Numbered from the stretch's first letter, positions 28,353-40,532 are shown. The stretch is DNA of 64,000 nucleotides from Mangrovihabitans endophyticus (GCF_014646155.1 NZ_BMMX01000004.1:220602-284601); one strand, 5' to 3'. Numbers and translations are program-made. Notes: generated from the sequence alone by a model not told the origin.

Positions 28353-28376
28353 CGGCCGGACCCTCGGGACCGGCCG
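28353..28376 (+). terminator. Stem-loop in rplY leader, attenuator-like
   Basis: CGGCCGG pairs with CCGGCCG, continued by CCC/GGG across an A-A mismatch and closed by a 2-nt TC loop. It starts 3 nt after the leader ORF stop and lies 65 bp before rplY. A ribosome on the leader ORF would affect its folding. Function not shown. Confidence 0.4.
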
Positions 28377-28440
28377 GTGCACCGCCCGCTACCCGCCGGC
28401 TCAGCCCCGCAGCCGAAAGAAGAGTTTCAGGAGTTTCCCC

Positions 28441-29058
28441 GTGTCCGAGGTAAAGATCAGCGCCGAGCCCCGCACCGAGTTCGGCAAGGGTGGTGCCCGC
28501 CGCACGCGCCGGGCCGGCCTGGTGCCTGCCGTGCTGTACGGCCACGGCGAGAAGCCACAGCACATCGCCCTCCCGGCGCGCGAGTTCGCGGCGGCGATCC
28601 GGCACGGCGGCGCCAACCAGGTGTTCGCCATCGACATCGCCGGCAACGCCGGCCCGACGCTGGCGCTGGCGAAGGCCATCCAGCGCGACCCCATCCGGGA
28701 CAGCTACGAGCACGTGGACCTGATCATCGTGCGCCGCGGTGAGCAGGTGCAGGTCGAGGTGCCGGTGGCGCTGACCGGTGAGGCGTCCCGCAACACGCTC
28801 GTGGTGAACGAGTCGATGACGCTGCCGGTGACCGCGGAGGCCATGCACCTGCCGCCGGAGTTCGAGGTGTCCATCGAGGGCCTGGAGGCCGGTGCGCAGG
28901 TCACGGCCGCCGATGTGAAGCTGCCGTCCGGCGTCACGCTGGCCGTCGACCCCGGCTACGTGATCGCGACCATCGCTCAGGCGCAGAGCGCCGCACAGAT
29001 GCAGGGCGAGGCCGCCGAGGACGAGGCCGCCGAGGCCGAGGTGACCGACGCGGAGTGA
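28441..29058 (+). CDS. rplY: 50S ribosomal protein L25, CTC form
   Basis: A 205-aa L25/CTC-type protein that binds 5S rRNA. The N-terminal L25 domain (about 1-95: EPRTEFGKGGARRTRRAGLVPAVLYGHG) is followed by the C-terminal beta-domain found in general-stress CTC proteins, and an acidic tail rich in Glu/Ala. GTG 28441 is preceded by AGGAG eight bases upstream; longer in-frame starts run through the leader and lack support. The gene lies between prs and pth, the usual position. Confidence 0.93.
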   Translation: MSEVKISAEPRTEFGKGGARRTRRAGLVPAVLYGHGEKPQHIALPAREFAAAIRHGGANQVFAIDIAGNAGPTLALAKAIQRDPIRDSYEHVDLIIVRRGEQVQVEVPVALTGEASRNTLVVNESMTLPVTAEAMHLPPEFEVSIEGLEAGAQVTAADVKLPSGVTLAVDPGYVIATIAQAQSAAQMQGEAAEDEAAEAEVTDAE

Positions 29059-29077
29059 TCCGCGGCAAGACATTGGT

Positions 29078-29115
29078 GATCAGGGAAAGCGCCCTCCGGG
29101 GTGCTTTCCCTGATC
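29078..29115. terminator. Strong hairpin between rplY and pth
   Basis: Perfect 13-bp inverted repeat GATCAGGGAAAGC / GCTTTCCCTGATC with a 12-nt loop, 19 bp after rplY. Likely terminates the rplY transcript, leaving pth to read-through or its own promoter. Confidence 0.7.
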
Positions 29116-29132
29116 GCATGTGAGGGGTTGTG

Positions 29133-29720
29133 ATGGGCGACGACGGGCCGTGGCTGGTTGCCGGGCTGGGCAATCCGGGCCGGGAGTACGCCGGGAACCG
29201 GCACAATGTGGGATTCCTGGTGGTCGACCTGCTGGCGTCCCGGGTGGCCGGGAAGTTCGGCCGCAGCAAGCGGGCGCGCGCCGACGTCGCGGAGGGCCGC
29301 CTCGGGTACGGCGGTCCGAAGCTGATCCTGCTGAAGCCGCTGACCTATATGAACCTGTCCGGCGGGCCGGTGGCCGCGCTCGGGCAGTTCTTCAAGGTGC
29401 CGGTGGACCGGGTGATCGCCGTGCATGACGAACTCGATCTGCCGTACGGGCAGGTGCGGGTGAAGCGTGGCGGCGGCGAGGGCGGCCACAACGGCCTGCG
29501 GTCCATGTCCAAGTCGTTGGGCAGCAAGGAGTACGCCCGGGTCCGCTTCGGCATCGGGAGGCCGCCGGGGCGGCAGGACCCGGCCGACTATGTGCTGTCG
29601 GATTTCGGCTCGGCGGAGCGCAAGGAACTCGACTTCTTGGTGGACCGGGCGGCCGACGTGGCGGAGGCCGTGGTGCTGGAGGGCGTCGAGTGGGCGCAGA
29701 ACAAGTATCACGGAAGCTGA
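29133..29720 (+). CDS. pth: Peptidyl-tRNA hydrolase
   Basis: A 195-aa enzyme that releases peptides from prematurely dropped peptidyl-tRNA. The family start [20 protein letters not shown] includes the catalytic His. [10 protein letters not shown] and HDELDLPYG carry the other conserved residues, and [12 protein letters not shown] is intact. ATG 29133 is five bases after GAGGGG; a GTG at 29130 directly precedes it. Confidence 0.95.
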   Translation: MGDDGPWLVAGLGNPGREYAGNRHNVGFLVVDLLASRVAGKFGRSKRARADVAEGRLGYGGPKLILLKPLTYMNLSGGPVAALGQFFKVPVDRVIAVHDELDLPYGQVRVKRGGGEGGHNGLRSMSKSLGSKEYARVRFGIGRPPGRQDPADYVLSDFGSAERKELDFLVDRAADVAEAVVLEGVEWAQNKYHGS

Positions 29721-29814
29721 CATTGCGTAGCCAGACGGTGAAATCATTTGGACTATTTTGTCCATCTATTGGCACCGTGACGCTGCTCCTGGTACGCGCG
29801 TTCTCTTCTTGGAG

Positions 29815-29828
29815 ACGCCATATGGCGT
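29815..29828. promoter_or_regulatory. Perfect 14-bp palindrome upstream of sugar transferase
   Basis: ACGCCATATGGCGT is a perfect palindrome in an AT-richer gap of 143 bp, 36 bp before the proposed TTG start. It could be an operator. No partner regulator gene is nearby. Confidence 0.35.
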
Positions 29829-29863
29829 GAGATCGATCGCGTGCCGGGGGAGGTTCGTCGGGA

Positions 29864-31711
29864 TTGTTGGATGATCATTCCGGAGGCCACCGGGCGGCGA
29901 CGCAGGAACAGACCGCCGCGTTGCCGACCCTGAGCCCGCCAGATGCTCCGCCCGACGAGTTCGGCCGGAGCGTGCCCTCGCCCGGCGGTCCGGTGCTGAA
30001 GGCCGGACCGCCCGCCGAGAACTACGGCCCGGCCAACCACCCGCCGGCCAATCACGGTGCTCGTCCGCGCGGTCCCAAGCCGCACGCCGGACGCGGCATG
30101 AACAGCAAGATTCCGCTGCCGTCCCGGCCGTCGAGCCCGGCCCCGGCCGGTGCCGGGGATCCGAACGCGGTGCCGCTCGCAGCCACCATGCCGTTCGGTC
30201 CGTCCCACAATGACGCGGCCGACCGGCACCGCGCGGTGCGGCCCAATCGTTCCGCTGCGGTCCGACCGCCGGTCCGGCCGTTCGTCCGGCTGCGTGGCAG
30301 GCACGCCGCGATGTCGCGGCGGCAGCGCTGGGAACGTCGATATGTGCGGAACCTGCTGGTGGCCGACCTGACCGCCGGTGTCGCGGCCGGGGCGGCGACG
30401 TTCGCGGTGCGCTTCGGGACCCAGGTCACCGCGTACAACCGGGGATATCTGCTGCTGTCCGCCCTGCTGCCGCTGGTGATGCTGCTGGCCCTGGTGGGCA
30501 GCCGCGCCTATGAACGGCGATACCTGTTCGTCGGCACCGACGAGTACGAGCGGGTGATTCGCGGCGGCATCGGCTTGATCGCCGGGGCGGCGGTCCTGTC
30601 GTACGCGCTCGGGCTGGACCTGGCCCGCTCGTACGTGCTGGCGGCGCTGCCCGCCACCGTCGCGTCCGCCCTGGTGCTGCGGTTCGCGTTGCGCAAGCGG
30701 CTGCATCTGTCGCGGGCGCGCGGCGAGTGCCTGCGCCGGGTGCTGGTGGTGGGGCACGAGATGTCGGTGGTGTCGATCACCCGACAGTTGCGCCGGGAGC
30801 GTTACCACGGCCTGGAGGTGGTCGGGGCCTGCCTGCCGGAGCACCACGACGGTGCGATCGACCTGCCGGTCTACGGGACGTTCGACGATGTGGCCACCGC
30901 GGTGGACGCGGCGGACGTGGACACCGTCGTGGTGCTCGGCTGCCCGGAACTGGACGGCGAGCAACTGCGCCGGCTGGCCTGGCGGCTGGAACGCGACGAG
31001 GTGGATCTGGTGGTGGCCAGCGCGCTGGTGGACGTGGCCGGCGCTCGCACCACGATCCGGCCGTTCGACGGGCTGCCGATGCTGCACGTCGAGCATCCGC
31101 GGTTGCACGGCGGCGCTCGCTTGGTGAAGGATGCCGTCGATCGGTTCGGTGCGCTGCTGTTGGTCCTCCTCTTCGGGCCGGTGCTGCTGGGCGTGGCACT
31201 CTGCGTGCGGCTCACCTCGCGCGGACCGGTACTCTTCCGGCAGGTTCGCGTCGGTCGCGACGGACGCGAGTTCCGGATCTTCAAGTTCCGGAGCATGTAC
31301 GTCGATGCCGAGGCCCGGCTTGCCGAGCTGAAGCATCTCAACGAGCACGACGGCGTGCTCTTCAAAATGCGTGATGATCCACGGGTCACTACGGTGGGCA
31401 GGTGGTTGCGCCGGTTCTCGCTGGACGAGCTACCGCAGCTACTCAACGTCGTGGCGGGTCAGATGTCGTTGGTCGGGCCGCGTCCACCGTTGCCGTCGGA
31501 GGTGGCTGCCTACGCCGGTGACGTGGGCCGACGACTGGCGGTAAAACCCGGCATGACGGGCCTGTGGCAGGTCTCGGGACGATCTGACTTGCCGTGGGAG
31601 GAAGCAGTCAGACTGGACCTTCGCTATGTGGAGAACTGGTCGCTCAGTTTGGATTTGGTGATCCTGATGCGGACGATGTCCGCCGTGGTCCGTTCCTCCG
31701 GGGCCTACTGA
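29864..31711 (+). CDS. Polyprenyl glycosylphosphotransferase (exopolysaccharide initiation)
   Basis: An integral membrane enzyme of up to 615 aa that transfers a sugar-1-phosphate from UDP-sugar to undecaprenyl phosphate, starting an exopolysaccharide repeat. A long Pro-rich cytoplasmic N-terminus (about 1-155) precedes four or five membrane segments (about 165-275) and a Rossmann-like nucleotide-binding domain (RRVLVVGHEMS). One more membrane helix leads into the C-terminal bacterial sugar transferase domain: FKFRSMY, DELPQLLNVV, SLVGPRPP, KPGMTGLWQVSGRSDL. The start is uncertain: TTG 29864 follows GGGGGAGG by 11 bases. No glycosyltransferases or flippase lie nearby, so the polymer is made by genes elsewhere. 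Confidence 0.85.
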   Translation: MLDDHSGGHRAATQEQTAALPTLSPPDAPPDEFGRSVPSPGGPVLKAGPPAENYGPANHPPANHGARPRGPKPHAGRGMNSKIPLPSRPSSPAPAGAGDPNAVPLAATMPFGPSHNDAADRHRAVRPNRSAAVRPPVRPFVRLRGRHAAMSRRQRWERRYVRNLLVADLTAGVAAGAATFAVRFGTQVTAYNRGYLLLSALLPLVMLLALVGSRAYERRYLFVGTDEYERVIRGGIGLIAGAAVLSYALGLDLARSYVLAALPATVASALVLRFALRKRLHLSRARGECLRRVLVVGHEMSVVSITRQLRRERYHGLEVVGACLPEHHDGAIDLPVYGTFDDVATAVDAADVDTVVVLGCPELDGEQLRRLAWRLERDEVDLVVASALVDVAGARTTIRPFDGLPMLHVEHPRLHGGARLVKDAVDRFGALLLVLLFGPVLLGVALCVRLTSRGPVLFRQVRVGRDGREFRIFKFRSMYVDAEARLAELKHLNEHDGVLFKMRDDPRVTTVGRWLRRFSLDELPQLLNVVAGQMSLVGPRPPLPSEVAAYAGDVGRRLAVKPGMTGLWQVSGRSDLPWEEAVRLDLRYVENWSLSLDLVILMRTMSAVVRSSGAY

Positions 31712-31712
31712 C

Positions 31713-31790
31713 GATGGGGTCTACTGACGACGGGCCCACCGACGGGGTCTACTGACGACGGGCCCACCGACGGGGTCTACTGACGACAAG
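31713..31790 (+). repeat. 28-bp tandem direct repeats
   Basis: Two full 28-bp copies (31713-31740, 31741-31768) differing at one base, and a third partial copy to 31790. Each contains GGGGTCTACTGACGACGGGC. The tail of the sugar transferase gene (GGGGCCTACTGACGA, including its TGA) looks like a further, diverged copy, so the array probably grew by slippage from the 3' end of that gene. It fills almost the whole gap before cysQ. Confidence 0.85.
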
Positions 31791-31801
31791 GGAGTCCGCA
31801 C

Positions 31802-32692
31802 ATGCGCGAGCAGGCAGAGTCGCCGGCGCACGCCGCCCGGCAGCGCGACGCGTCCGCCGACGGCGGCACGCCACCGGTCATCGACGCGGCGTTCGCCCGC
31901 TGGCTCGCCGACCGCGCCGGGCAGTTGCTGCTCCAGGTCCGGGAGGATATGGGGTTCGCGGACGGTGGCGCGCTGAAGGCGGCCGGTGACAAGGCCGCGC
32001 ACGACCTGATGCGCAGCGAACTGGCCCGGTGGCGTCCCTCCGACGCGGTGCTGTCGGAGGAGGACGACGGTTCCCGGCTGGCCTGGCCGGCCGGCGACGA
32101 GGCGGCCCGCCCGGATCGTCTCGGCGCCAACCGGGTGTGGATCGTCGACCCGCTGGACGGCACCCGGGAGTTCTCCGAGCAGGGCCGCACCGACTGGGCG
32201 GTGCACGTGGCGCTGTGGACGGCGGACTGCTCCAGCCCGAGCTGCCTGGCCGCCGGCGCGGTGGCGATGCCGGCCCGGCACCGTACACTGGCAACAGATC
32301 ACCCGCCCGCCTACCCGCCGTTGCCCCTGGGGGTGGCGACCGGCGGGCCGATCCGGATCGCCGCCAGTCGCACCCGACCGCCGTCGTTCGTGACCGCGCT
32401 GGCCGAGGACATCGGCGCCGAGCTGGTGCCGATGGGATCGGCGGGTGTGAAGATCGCTGCGGTGGTGAGCGGGGACGCGGACGCCTACATCCACGCCGGT
32501 GGTCAGTACGAATGGGACAGTGCCGCACCGGTGGCTGTGGCGTCGGCCACGGGGCTGCACGCTTCCCGAATCGACGGAACTGAGCTGAAATACAACCAAG
32601 CCGATCCGAAACTCCCCGACCTGGTGGTCTGCCGCAAGGATCTTGCGCCACGCCTGCTTGCCGCGCTGCAGCGTCACCTCCCGCTAACCTGA
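31802..32692 (+). CDS. cysQ: 3'(2'),5'-bisphosphate nucleotidase, CysQ-like
   Basis: A 296-aa member of the inositol monophosphatase superfamily. Metal-binding motifs SEED, WIVDPLDGTREF and EWDSAAP are present. CysQ removes 3'-phosphoadenosine 5'-phosphate, the by-product of PAPS-dependent sulfotransferases and PAPS reduction. It lies 38 bp before cysD, which supports the CysQ role over inositol monophosphatase. RBS AAGGGAG precedes the ATG. Confidence 0.87.
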   Translation: MREQAESPAHAARQRDASADGGTPPVIDAAFARWLADRAGQLLLQVREDMGFADGGALKAAGDKAAHDLMRSELARWRPSDAVLSEEDDGSRLAWPAGDEAARPDRLGANRVWIVDPLDGTREFSEQGRTDWAVHVALWTADCSSPSCLAAGAVAMPARHRTLATDHPPAYPPLPLGVATGGPIRIAASRTRPPSFVTALAEDIGAELVPMGSAGVKIAAVVSGDADAYIHAGGQYEWDSAAPVAVASATGLHASRIDGTELKYNQADPKLPDLVVCRKDLAPRLLAALQRHLPLT

Positions 32693-32730
32693 CACCGACT
32701 CGGCCGACACTGAAAGGGTCCGGGAAGCCG

Positions 32731-33642
32731 ATGAGCCAAACGAAGCCTTACCGCGTCACCCACCTCGATGCTCTCGAAGCCGAGAGCATCTTCGTCATGC
32801 GGGAGGTGATGGCGGAGTTTGAGCGTCCGGTGCTGTTGTTCTCCGGGGGCAAGGACTCGATCGTGATGCTTCGGCTCGCCGAGAAGGCGTTCGCGCCGGC
32901 CCGCATCCCCTTCCCCGTCATGCACGTGGACACCGGTCACAACTTCCCCGAGGTCCTCGAGTTCCGCGACACCCGGGTGGCTGCGCTGGGCCTGAACCTG
33001 GTGGTGGCCAGCGTGCAGGAGGCGATCGACTCCGGCACGGTGCGGGAGCTTCCGGACGGTACCCGCAACCGGATCCAGACACCGGTGCTGCTCGCGGCCG
33101 TGGAGAAGTACCGTTTCGACGCGCTCTTCGGCGGGGCGCGACGCGACGAGGAGAAGGCGCGCGCCAAGGAGCGCATGTACAGCTTCCGGGACGAGTTCGG
33201 CCAGTGGGATCCGAAGAATCAGCGTCCCGAGCTTTGGTCGCTGTACAACGGCCGGCACCACGCCGGCGAGTCGATCCGGGTGTTCCCGCTCTCCAACTGG
33301 ACCGAGCTGGACGTCTGGCACTACATCGCCAAGGAGAAGATCGGGCTGCCGGGCATCTACTACGCGCACGATCGCGAGGTGATCGAGCGTGACGGGATGC
33401 TCTACGCGGTCAACGAGTTCTTCCGCCCGCGCGAGGGTGAGACCCCCATGGTCAAGCGTGTGCGCTACCGCACGGTCGGTGACGCGTCGCAGACGGCCGC
33501 CGTGCTCTCGGATGCGGACACCGTGGAGAAGGTCATCGAAGAGGTCGCGGTCACCCGGATCACCGAGCGCGGTGCGACACGCGGCGACGACAGAGTCAGC
33601 GAAGCGGCAATGGAAGACCGCAAGCGGGAGGGCTACTTCTGA
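32731..33642 (+). CDS. cysD: Sulfate adenylyltransferase subunit 2
   Basis: A 303-aa ATP-PPi-type subunit that adenylates sulfate to APS together with CysN. The PP-loop SGGKDS is near residue 38; the family segments VDTGHNFPEV, GARRDEEKARAKER and the C-terminal DRKREGYF are intact. The stop and the cysN ATG overlap by one base (TGATG), so subunit synthesis is coupled. Confidence 0.95.
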   Translation: MSQTKPYRVTHLDALEAESIFVMREVMAEFERPVLLFSGGKDSIVMLRLAEKAFAPARIPFPVMHVDTGHNFPEVLEFRDTRVAALGLNLVVASVQEAIDSGTVRELPDGTRNRIQTPVLLAAVEKYRFDALFGGARRDEEKARAKERMYSFRDEFGQWDPKNQRPELWSLYNGRHHAGESIRVFPLSNWTELDVWHYIAKEKIGLPGIYYAHDREVIERDGMLYAVNEFFRPREGETPMVKRVRYRTVGDASQTAAVLSDADTVEKVIEEVAVTRITERGATRGDDRVSEAAMEDRKREGYF

Positions 33643-34940
33643 TGAGCCAGGCTGTGCTGGAGGCGGACACCGCCATGGCCCGGAACATGGATCTGCTGCG
33701 ATTCGCCACCGCGGGCAGTGTCGACGACGGGAAGTCGACCCTGATCGGTCGACTGTTGTACGACACCAAGACCATTTTCGCCGATCAGCTCGAAGCGGTG
33801 GAGGCGGTCAGCGCCGCCCGCGGCGACGAGTACACCAACCTGGCGCTGCTCACCGACGGCCTGCGGGCCGAGCGTGAGCAGGGGATCACCATCGACGTGG
33901 CGTACCGCTACTTCGCGACCCCGCGGCGCAAGTTCATCATCGCGGACACGCCGGGGCACATTCAGTACACCCGGAACATGGTCACCGGTGCGTCCACGGC
34001 CGACCTGGCGCTGATCCTGGTGGACGCGCGCAAGGGCCTGGTCGAGCAGTCCCGTCGGCACGCGTTCCTGACCTCGCTGCTGCGGGTGCCGCATCTCGTG
34101 CTGTGCGTCAACAAGATGGACCTCGTCGATTGGGATCATTCGGTATTCGAGAAGATCGCCGACGAATTCACCTCGTTCGCCACCAAGCTCGACGTGCCGG
34201 ACCTGACGGTGGTCCCGATCTCCGCCCTCAATGGCGACAACATCGCCTCCCGTTCGGAGAACACCCCCTGGTACGAAGGCCCGTCGCTGCTGCACCATCT
34301 GGAGCACGTGCATATCGCCAGCGACCGGAACCTGGTGGACGTGCGGTTCCCGGTGCAATACGTCATCCGGCCGCAGTCGACCACGGTCACCGACTACCGC
34401 GGCTATGCCGGGCAGGTGGCCTCCGGCGTGCTCAAGCCGGGCGACGAAGTGATGGCCATGCCGTCCGGCATGACCAGCACGATCGCCTCCATCGACACCG
34501 CTGAGGGGCCGGTCGACGAGGCGTTCCCGCCGATGTCGGTGACCGTGCGGCTCTCCGACGAGATCGACATCTCGCGCGGCGACATGATCTGCCGGCCGCA
34601 CAACGCCCCGGAGGCGGCGCAGGACATCGAGGCGATGGTCTGCTGGATGGACGAGTCGGCCCCGCTGCGCGTCGGCGGGAAGTACGCCATCAAGCACACC
34701 ACGCGGGCGGCGCGGGCGGTGGTGCGCGGGCTGCAGTACAAGCTTGACGTGAACACCCTGCACCGTGACGAGGAAGCATCCGACCTGGCGCTCAACGAGA
34801 TCGGCAGGGTGAAGCTGCGCACCACGGTGCCGCTGCTGGCCGACGAGTACCGCCGGAACCGTACGACCGGCGGGTTCATCCTGATCGACGAGTCCACCAA
34901 CCGGACGGTCGCCGCGGGCATGATCATCGAGGCCAACTAG
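33642..34940 (+). CDS. cysN: Sulfate adenylyltransferase subunit 1 (GTPase)
   Basis: A 432-aa EF-Tu-like GTPase that drives APS synthesis by CysD. Motifs: AGSVDDGKST (G1), DTPGHIQYTRNM (G3) and NKMDLVDW (G4). The length covers the GTPase and two beta-barrel domains only; there is no fused APS kinase (CysC) domain, so PAPS formation must use a kinase encoded elsewhere. Confidence 0.95.
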   Translation: MSQAVLEADTAMARNMDLLRFATAGSVDDGKSTLIGRLLYDTKTIFADQLEAVEAVSAARGDEYTNLALLTDGLRAEREQGITIDVAYRYFATPRRKFIIADTPGHIQYTRNMVTGASTADLALILVDARKGLVEQSRRHAFLTSLLRVPHLVLCVNKMDLVDWDHSVFEKIADEFTSFATKLDVPDLTVVPISALNGDNIASRSENTPWYEGPSLLHHLEHVHIASDRNLVDVRFPVQYVIRPQSTTVTDYRGYAGQVASGVLKPGDEVMAMPSGMTSTIASIDTAEGPVDEAFPPMSVTVRLSDEIDISRGDMICRPHNAPEAAQDIEAMVCWMDESAPLRVGGKYAIKHTTRAARAVVRGLQYKLDVNTLHRDEEASDLALNEIGRVKLRTTVPLLADEYRRNRTTGGFILIDESTNRTVAAGMIIEAN

Positions 34941-34952
34941 ACGGCGGTGACG

Positions 34953-34980
34953 GGCGGGGCGGGACGAGACCCACCCCGCC
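34953..34980. terminator. Hairpin between convergent cysN and minus-strand genes
   Basis: GGCGGGGCGGG pairs with CCCACCCCGCC (one mismatch) around a 6-nt loop, 12 bp after cysN and 4 bp before the stop of the opposing small gene. Confidence 0.55.
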
Positions 34981-34984
34981 GCCT

Positions 34985-35185
34985 TCACTCGTCGTCGTGG
35001 TTCTTGTGATGCAACGGATCCTCGATCGCGTGCGTGATCGCGCCGGTGAGATCCCCCGCCGGGACGGCGACGTCCTCGCCGTGGACGTCGTCGGCCGAGG
35101 TCACCGGCGGCTCCGGGTCGGGCGTGGTGGCACCGCCCGCGAAGCCGTACTTGTTCGGCTCGTGGTGTTCGACCTCATCAGTCAT
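34985..35185 (-). CDS. Small acidic protein of unknown function
   Basis: A 66-residue frame starting MTDEVEHHEPNKYGFAGG and ending in a His/Asp-rich tail (DPLHHKNHDDE). It lies 32 bp downstream of galK on the same strand and could be co-transcribed. No strong ribosome site and no recognised family. Composition is unlike a chance frame in GC-rich DNA (many Asp, Glu, His; few Arg), which supports it being real. Confidence 0.5.
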   Translation of the reverse strand: MTDEVEHHEPNKYGFAGGATTPDPEPPVTSADDVHGEDVAVPAGDLTGAITHAIEDPLHHKNHDDE

Positions 35186-35217
35186 ATCCGTGCGGTACCC
35201 CGGATCGGCGGCTTCAT

Positions 35218-38631
<3,414 letters not shown>

Positions 38632-38636
38632 CCCGC

Positions 38637-39176
38637 GTGGTGGATCGCACCCGGATCGGCGTGGCCATCGACGTGCCGCAGCCGTGGGGAACCGCGCTGA
38701 CCGTTCGGCGCGCCGCCACGGGTGATCCGCAAGCGGCGTACACGCCGGCGCACGTCACACTGCTCGGGCCGACCGAGGTGGACACCGCGGTGCTGCCCGC
38801 CGTGGAGAAGCACCTGGAGGCGGTCGCCTCGGCCCACCCGCCGTTCACCATTCATCTGCGCGGCACCGGCACCTTCCGGCCGATCACCGAGGTGGTGTTC
38901 GTCGCCCTGGCGATGGGGATCAGCGAGTGCGAGCTGCTCGCCGGGGCGATCGCGGCGGCCGAAGGCGTACACCGCGACACCCGCTTTCCCTACCACCCGC
39001 ACGTCACCGTGGCCCAGGATGTGCCGCCGGAACAGCTCGACGCGGTCTTCGACGACCTGGCCGGCTTCTCCGCGCGTTTCGAGGTCACCGCGTTCACGCT
39101 CTTCTCGCACGGCGGCAACGGGCACGGCAGCGCCGGGCCCTGGCATCCCCGGCGTGACTTCTCCCTGGGCGGCTAG
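38637..39176 (+). CDS. 2'-5' RNA ligase-like 2H phosphoesterase
   Basis: A 179-aa two-histidine phosphoesterase. The paired catalytic motifs are HVTLLG (about residue 40) and HPHVTVA (about 120). Members ligate or hydrolyse 2'-5' or cyclic phosphodiesters in RNA; the true substrate is unknown. It starts 5 bp after trpS, so it shares that transcript. Confidence 0.8.
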   Translation: MVDRTRIGVAIDVPQPWGTALTVRRAATGDPQAAYTPAHVTLLGPTEVDTAVLPAVEKHLEAVASAHPPFTIHLRGTGTFRPITEVVFVALAMGISECELLAGAIAAAEGVHRDTRFPYHPHVTVAQDVPPEQLDAVFDDLAGFSARFEVTAFTLFSHGGNGHGSAGPWHPRRDFSLGG

Positions 39177-39196
39177 ATCTTGGGTACGGTCAGGCC

Positions 39197-40117
39197 GTGA
39201 ATCCGGTCGACCGTGCTTACGACGCGGTCGGATCGCGTCTGATGGTGCTCCGGCATCGCTCGCCGAACTTCGACCACCTCAGCCGCGCCGTGCTCCGCTA
39301 CCTCGAAGTCCAGGGCGGGCGTCTCGCCGCGGCGATCGCCTACTACGGATTCTTCGCCATCTTCGCGTTGCTGCTCATCGGGTACTCCGTCTTCGGCATC
39401 CTGCTGGACCAGAATCCGGCGCTGTTCGACCTGGTGCGCGCGTTCCTGGAGCAGAACCTGCCGTTCGTGGACCTGCAGCAGATCCTGGACAGCGGGCGGA
39501 CCGTGGGGATCGTGGGCATCGTGGGGCTCGCCTTCACCGGGATCGGCTGGGTCGAGGCGATCCGTTCCTCACAGCGGTTGATCTGGCGGCTCAACCAGCA
39601 GCCCGGCTATCTCGGCGTACGGCAGGCGGTCGATCTCGGCGTGCTGCTGGGCATTCTGCTGCTGCTCGCCGTGCTCGTCTCCGCCGTGTACGGCCTGGAG
39701 CACCTGCTGGAGTGGCTGGCCGGCGGCCGGGTGGGCACGGTGCTGTCCGTGGTCAGTCTGGTCTTCACCGCCGGGATCAACATGTTGCTCGCCGCGGCGC
39801 TGCTGGCCGCCGTGCCCCGGCTGCGGATGACCGTGCGCCGGATGCTGCCGCCGGTCCTGCAGGTCGGCATCGGCATCACGCTGCTCAACACGGTGGGCCG
39901 GTCGTTCGTCGGGCTGGTCGAGCGCAATCCCGCGTACGGCCTGGTGGCCAGCGCCGTCGGCGTGCTCGTCTATCTGTACGTCTTCAACCAGTTGCTGCTC
40001 TTCGGCGCGGCGTGGGCGGCGACCAGTCCGCACGGGCGAGTCGTCGATCTCTCGGCTGACGATAAAAATGCCCCAGTGGGGCAAAATACCTGGATTCGGC
40101 ATCGTCACCCGGAATGA
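39197..40117 (+). CDS. YihY/BrkB-family membrane protein
   Basis: A 306-aa protein with about six membrane segments and the family motif AAAIAYYGFFAIFALLLIG near the first helix. YihY proteins were once called RNase BN in error; their function is unknown. GTG 39197 follows TACGGT by 6 nt, suggesting a leaderless transcript. A small hairpin (TGCCCC/GGGGCA flanked by A-runs, 40069-40083) lies inside its 3' end. Confidence 0.88.
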   Translation: MNPVDRAYDAVGSRLMVLRHRSPNFDHLSRAVLRYLEVQGGRLAAAIAYYGFFAIFALLLIGYSVFGILLDQNPALFDLVRAFLEQNLPFVDLQQILDSGRTVGIVGIVGLAFTGIGWVEAIRSSQRLIWRLNQQPGYLGVRQAVDLGVLLGILLLLAVLVSAVYGLEHLLEWLAGGRVGTVLSVVSLVFTAGINMLLAAALLAAVPRLRMTVRRMLPPVLQVGIGITLLNTVGRSFVGLVERNPAYGLVASAVGVLVYLYVFNQLLLFGAAWAATSPHGRVVDLSADDKNAPVGQNTWIRHRHPE

Positions 40118-40124
40118 TGTCCCC

Positions 40125-40532
40125 GTGGGCACTCTCATGACACTCAGCCTGCCCCCGGACTCGCCGGTGGCTGACCTGCCATGGGTCGTCACCATCGGCA
40201 CGCTGGACGAGGACGAGGACTGGGAACCGGTGGTCTGCGGGCCGTATGAGCGCGCGCATGCGCTCGCACTCGCCCAGGCGGTGGTGGCCGACGAGCAGTT
40301 GATGGCGGTGGTGGAACCGTTGCTGCCGCTGGTGGACGCGGAGGCGATCCGCGACGAGATCGAGATGGCCCGCAGCGGCCCGGACGCTGGTGCGGCCACG
40401 GCCGACGACGACGTCGACGTCGACGTCGACGTCGAACGGGTGGAGCCCGGCCCGGCACCCGCCGCATCCGAGGTCCGTGCCGGATTCGCGCGGATCGCGG
40501 CCCGCCTGCCGGGCCTCGCGCAGAGCCCGTAG
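40125..40532 (+). CDS. Hypothetical acidic protein
   Basis: A 135-aa protein from GTG 40125 (GGAA upstream); a longer frame from 40068 overlaps YihY. The N-terminal part (WVVTIGTLDEDEDWEPVVCGPYERAHALALAQAVV) looks folded; it is followed by an Asp-Val repeat encoded by a GACGTC microsatellite and an Ala/Pro-rich tail. No family recognised. Confidence 0.6.
   Translation: MGTLMTLSLPPDSPVADLPWVVTIGTLDEDEDWEPVVCGPYERAHALALAQAVVADEQLMAVVEPLLPLVDAEAIRDEIEMARSGPDAGAATADDDVDVDVDVERVEPGPAPAASEVRAGFARIAARLPGLAQSP
40410..40433. repeat. GACGTC hexanucleotide microsatellite (4 copies)
   Basis: Four exact tandem copies of GACGTC, in frame, encoding alternating Asp and Val. In a gene this can change in length without frameshift. 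Confidence 0.9.

Noticed and set aside
31713..31790. CRISPR-like array
   Set aside because: Repeats are directly adjacent with no spacers and no cas genes are present.
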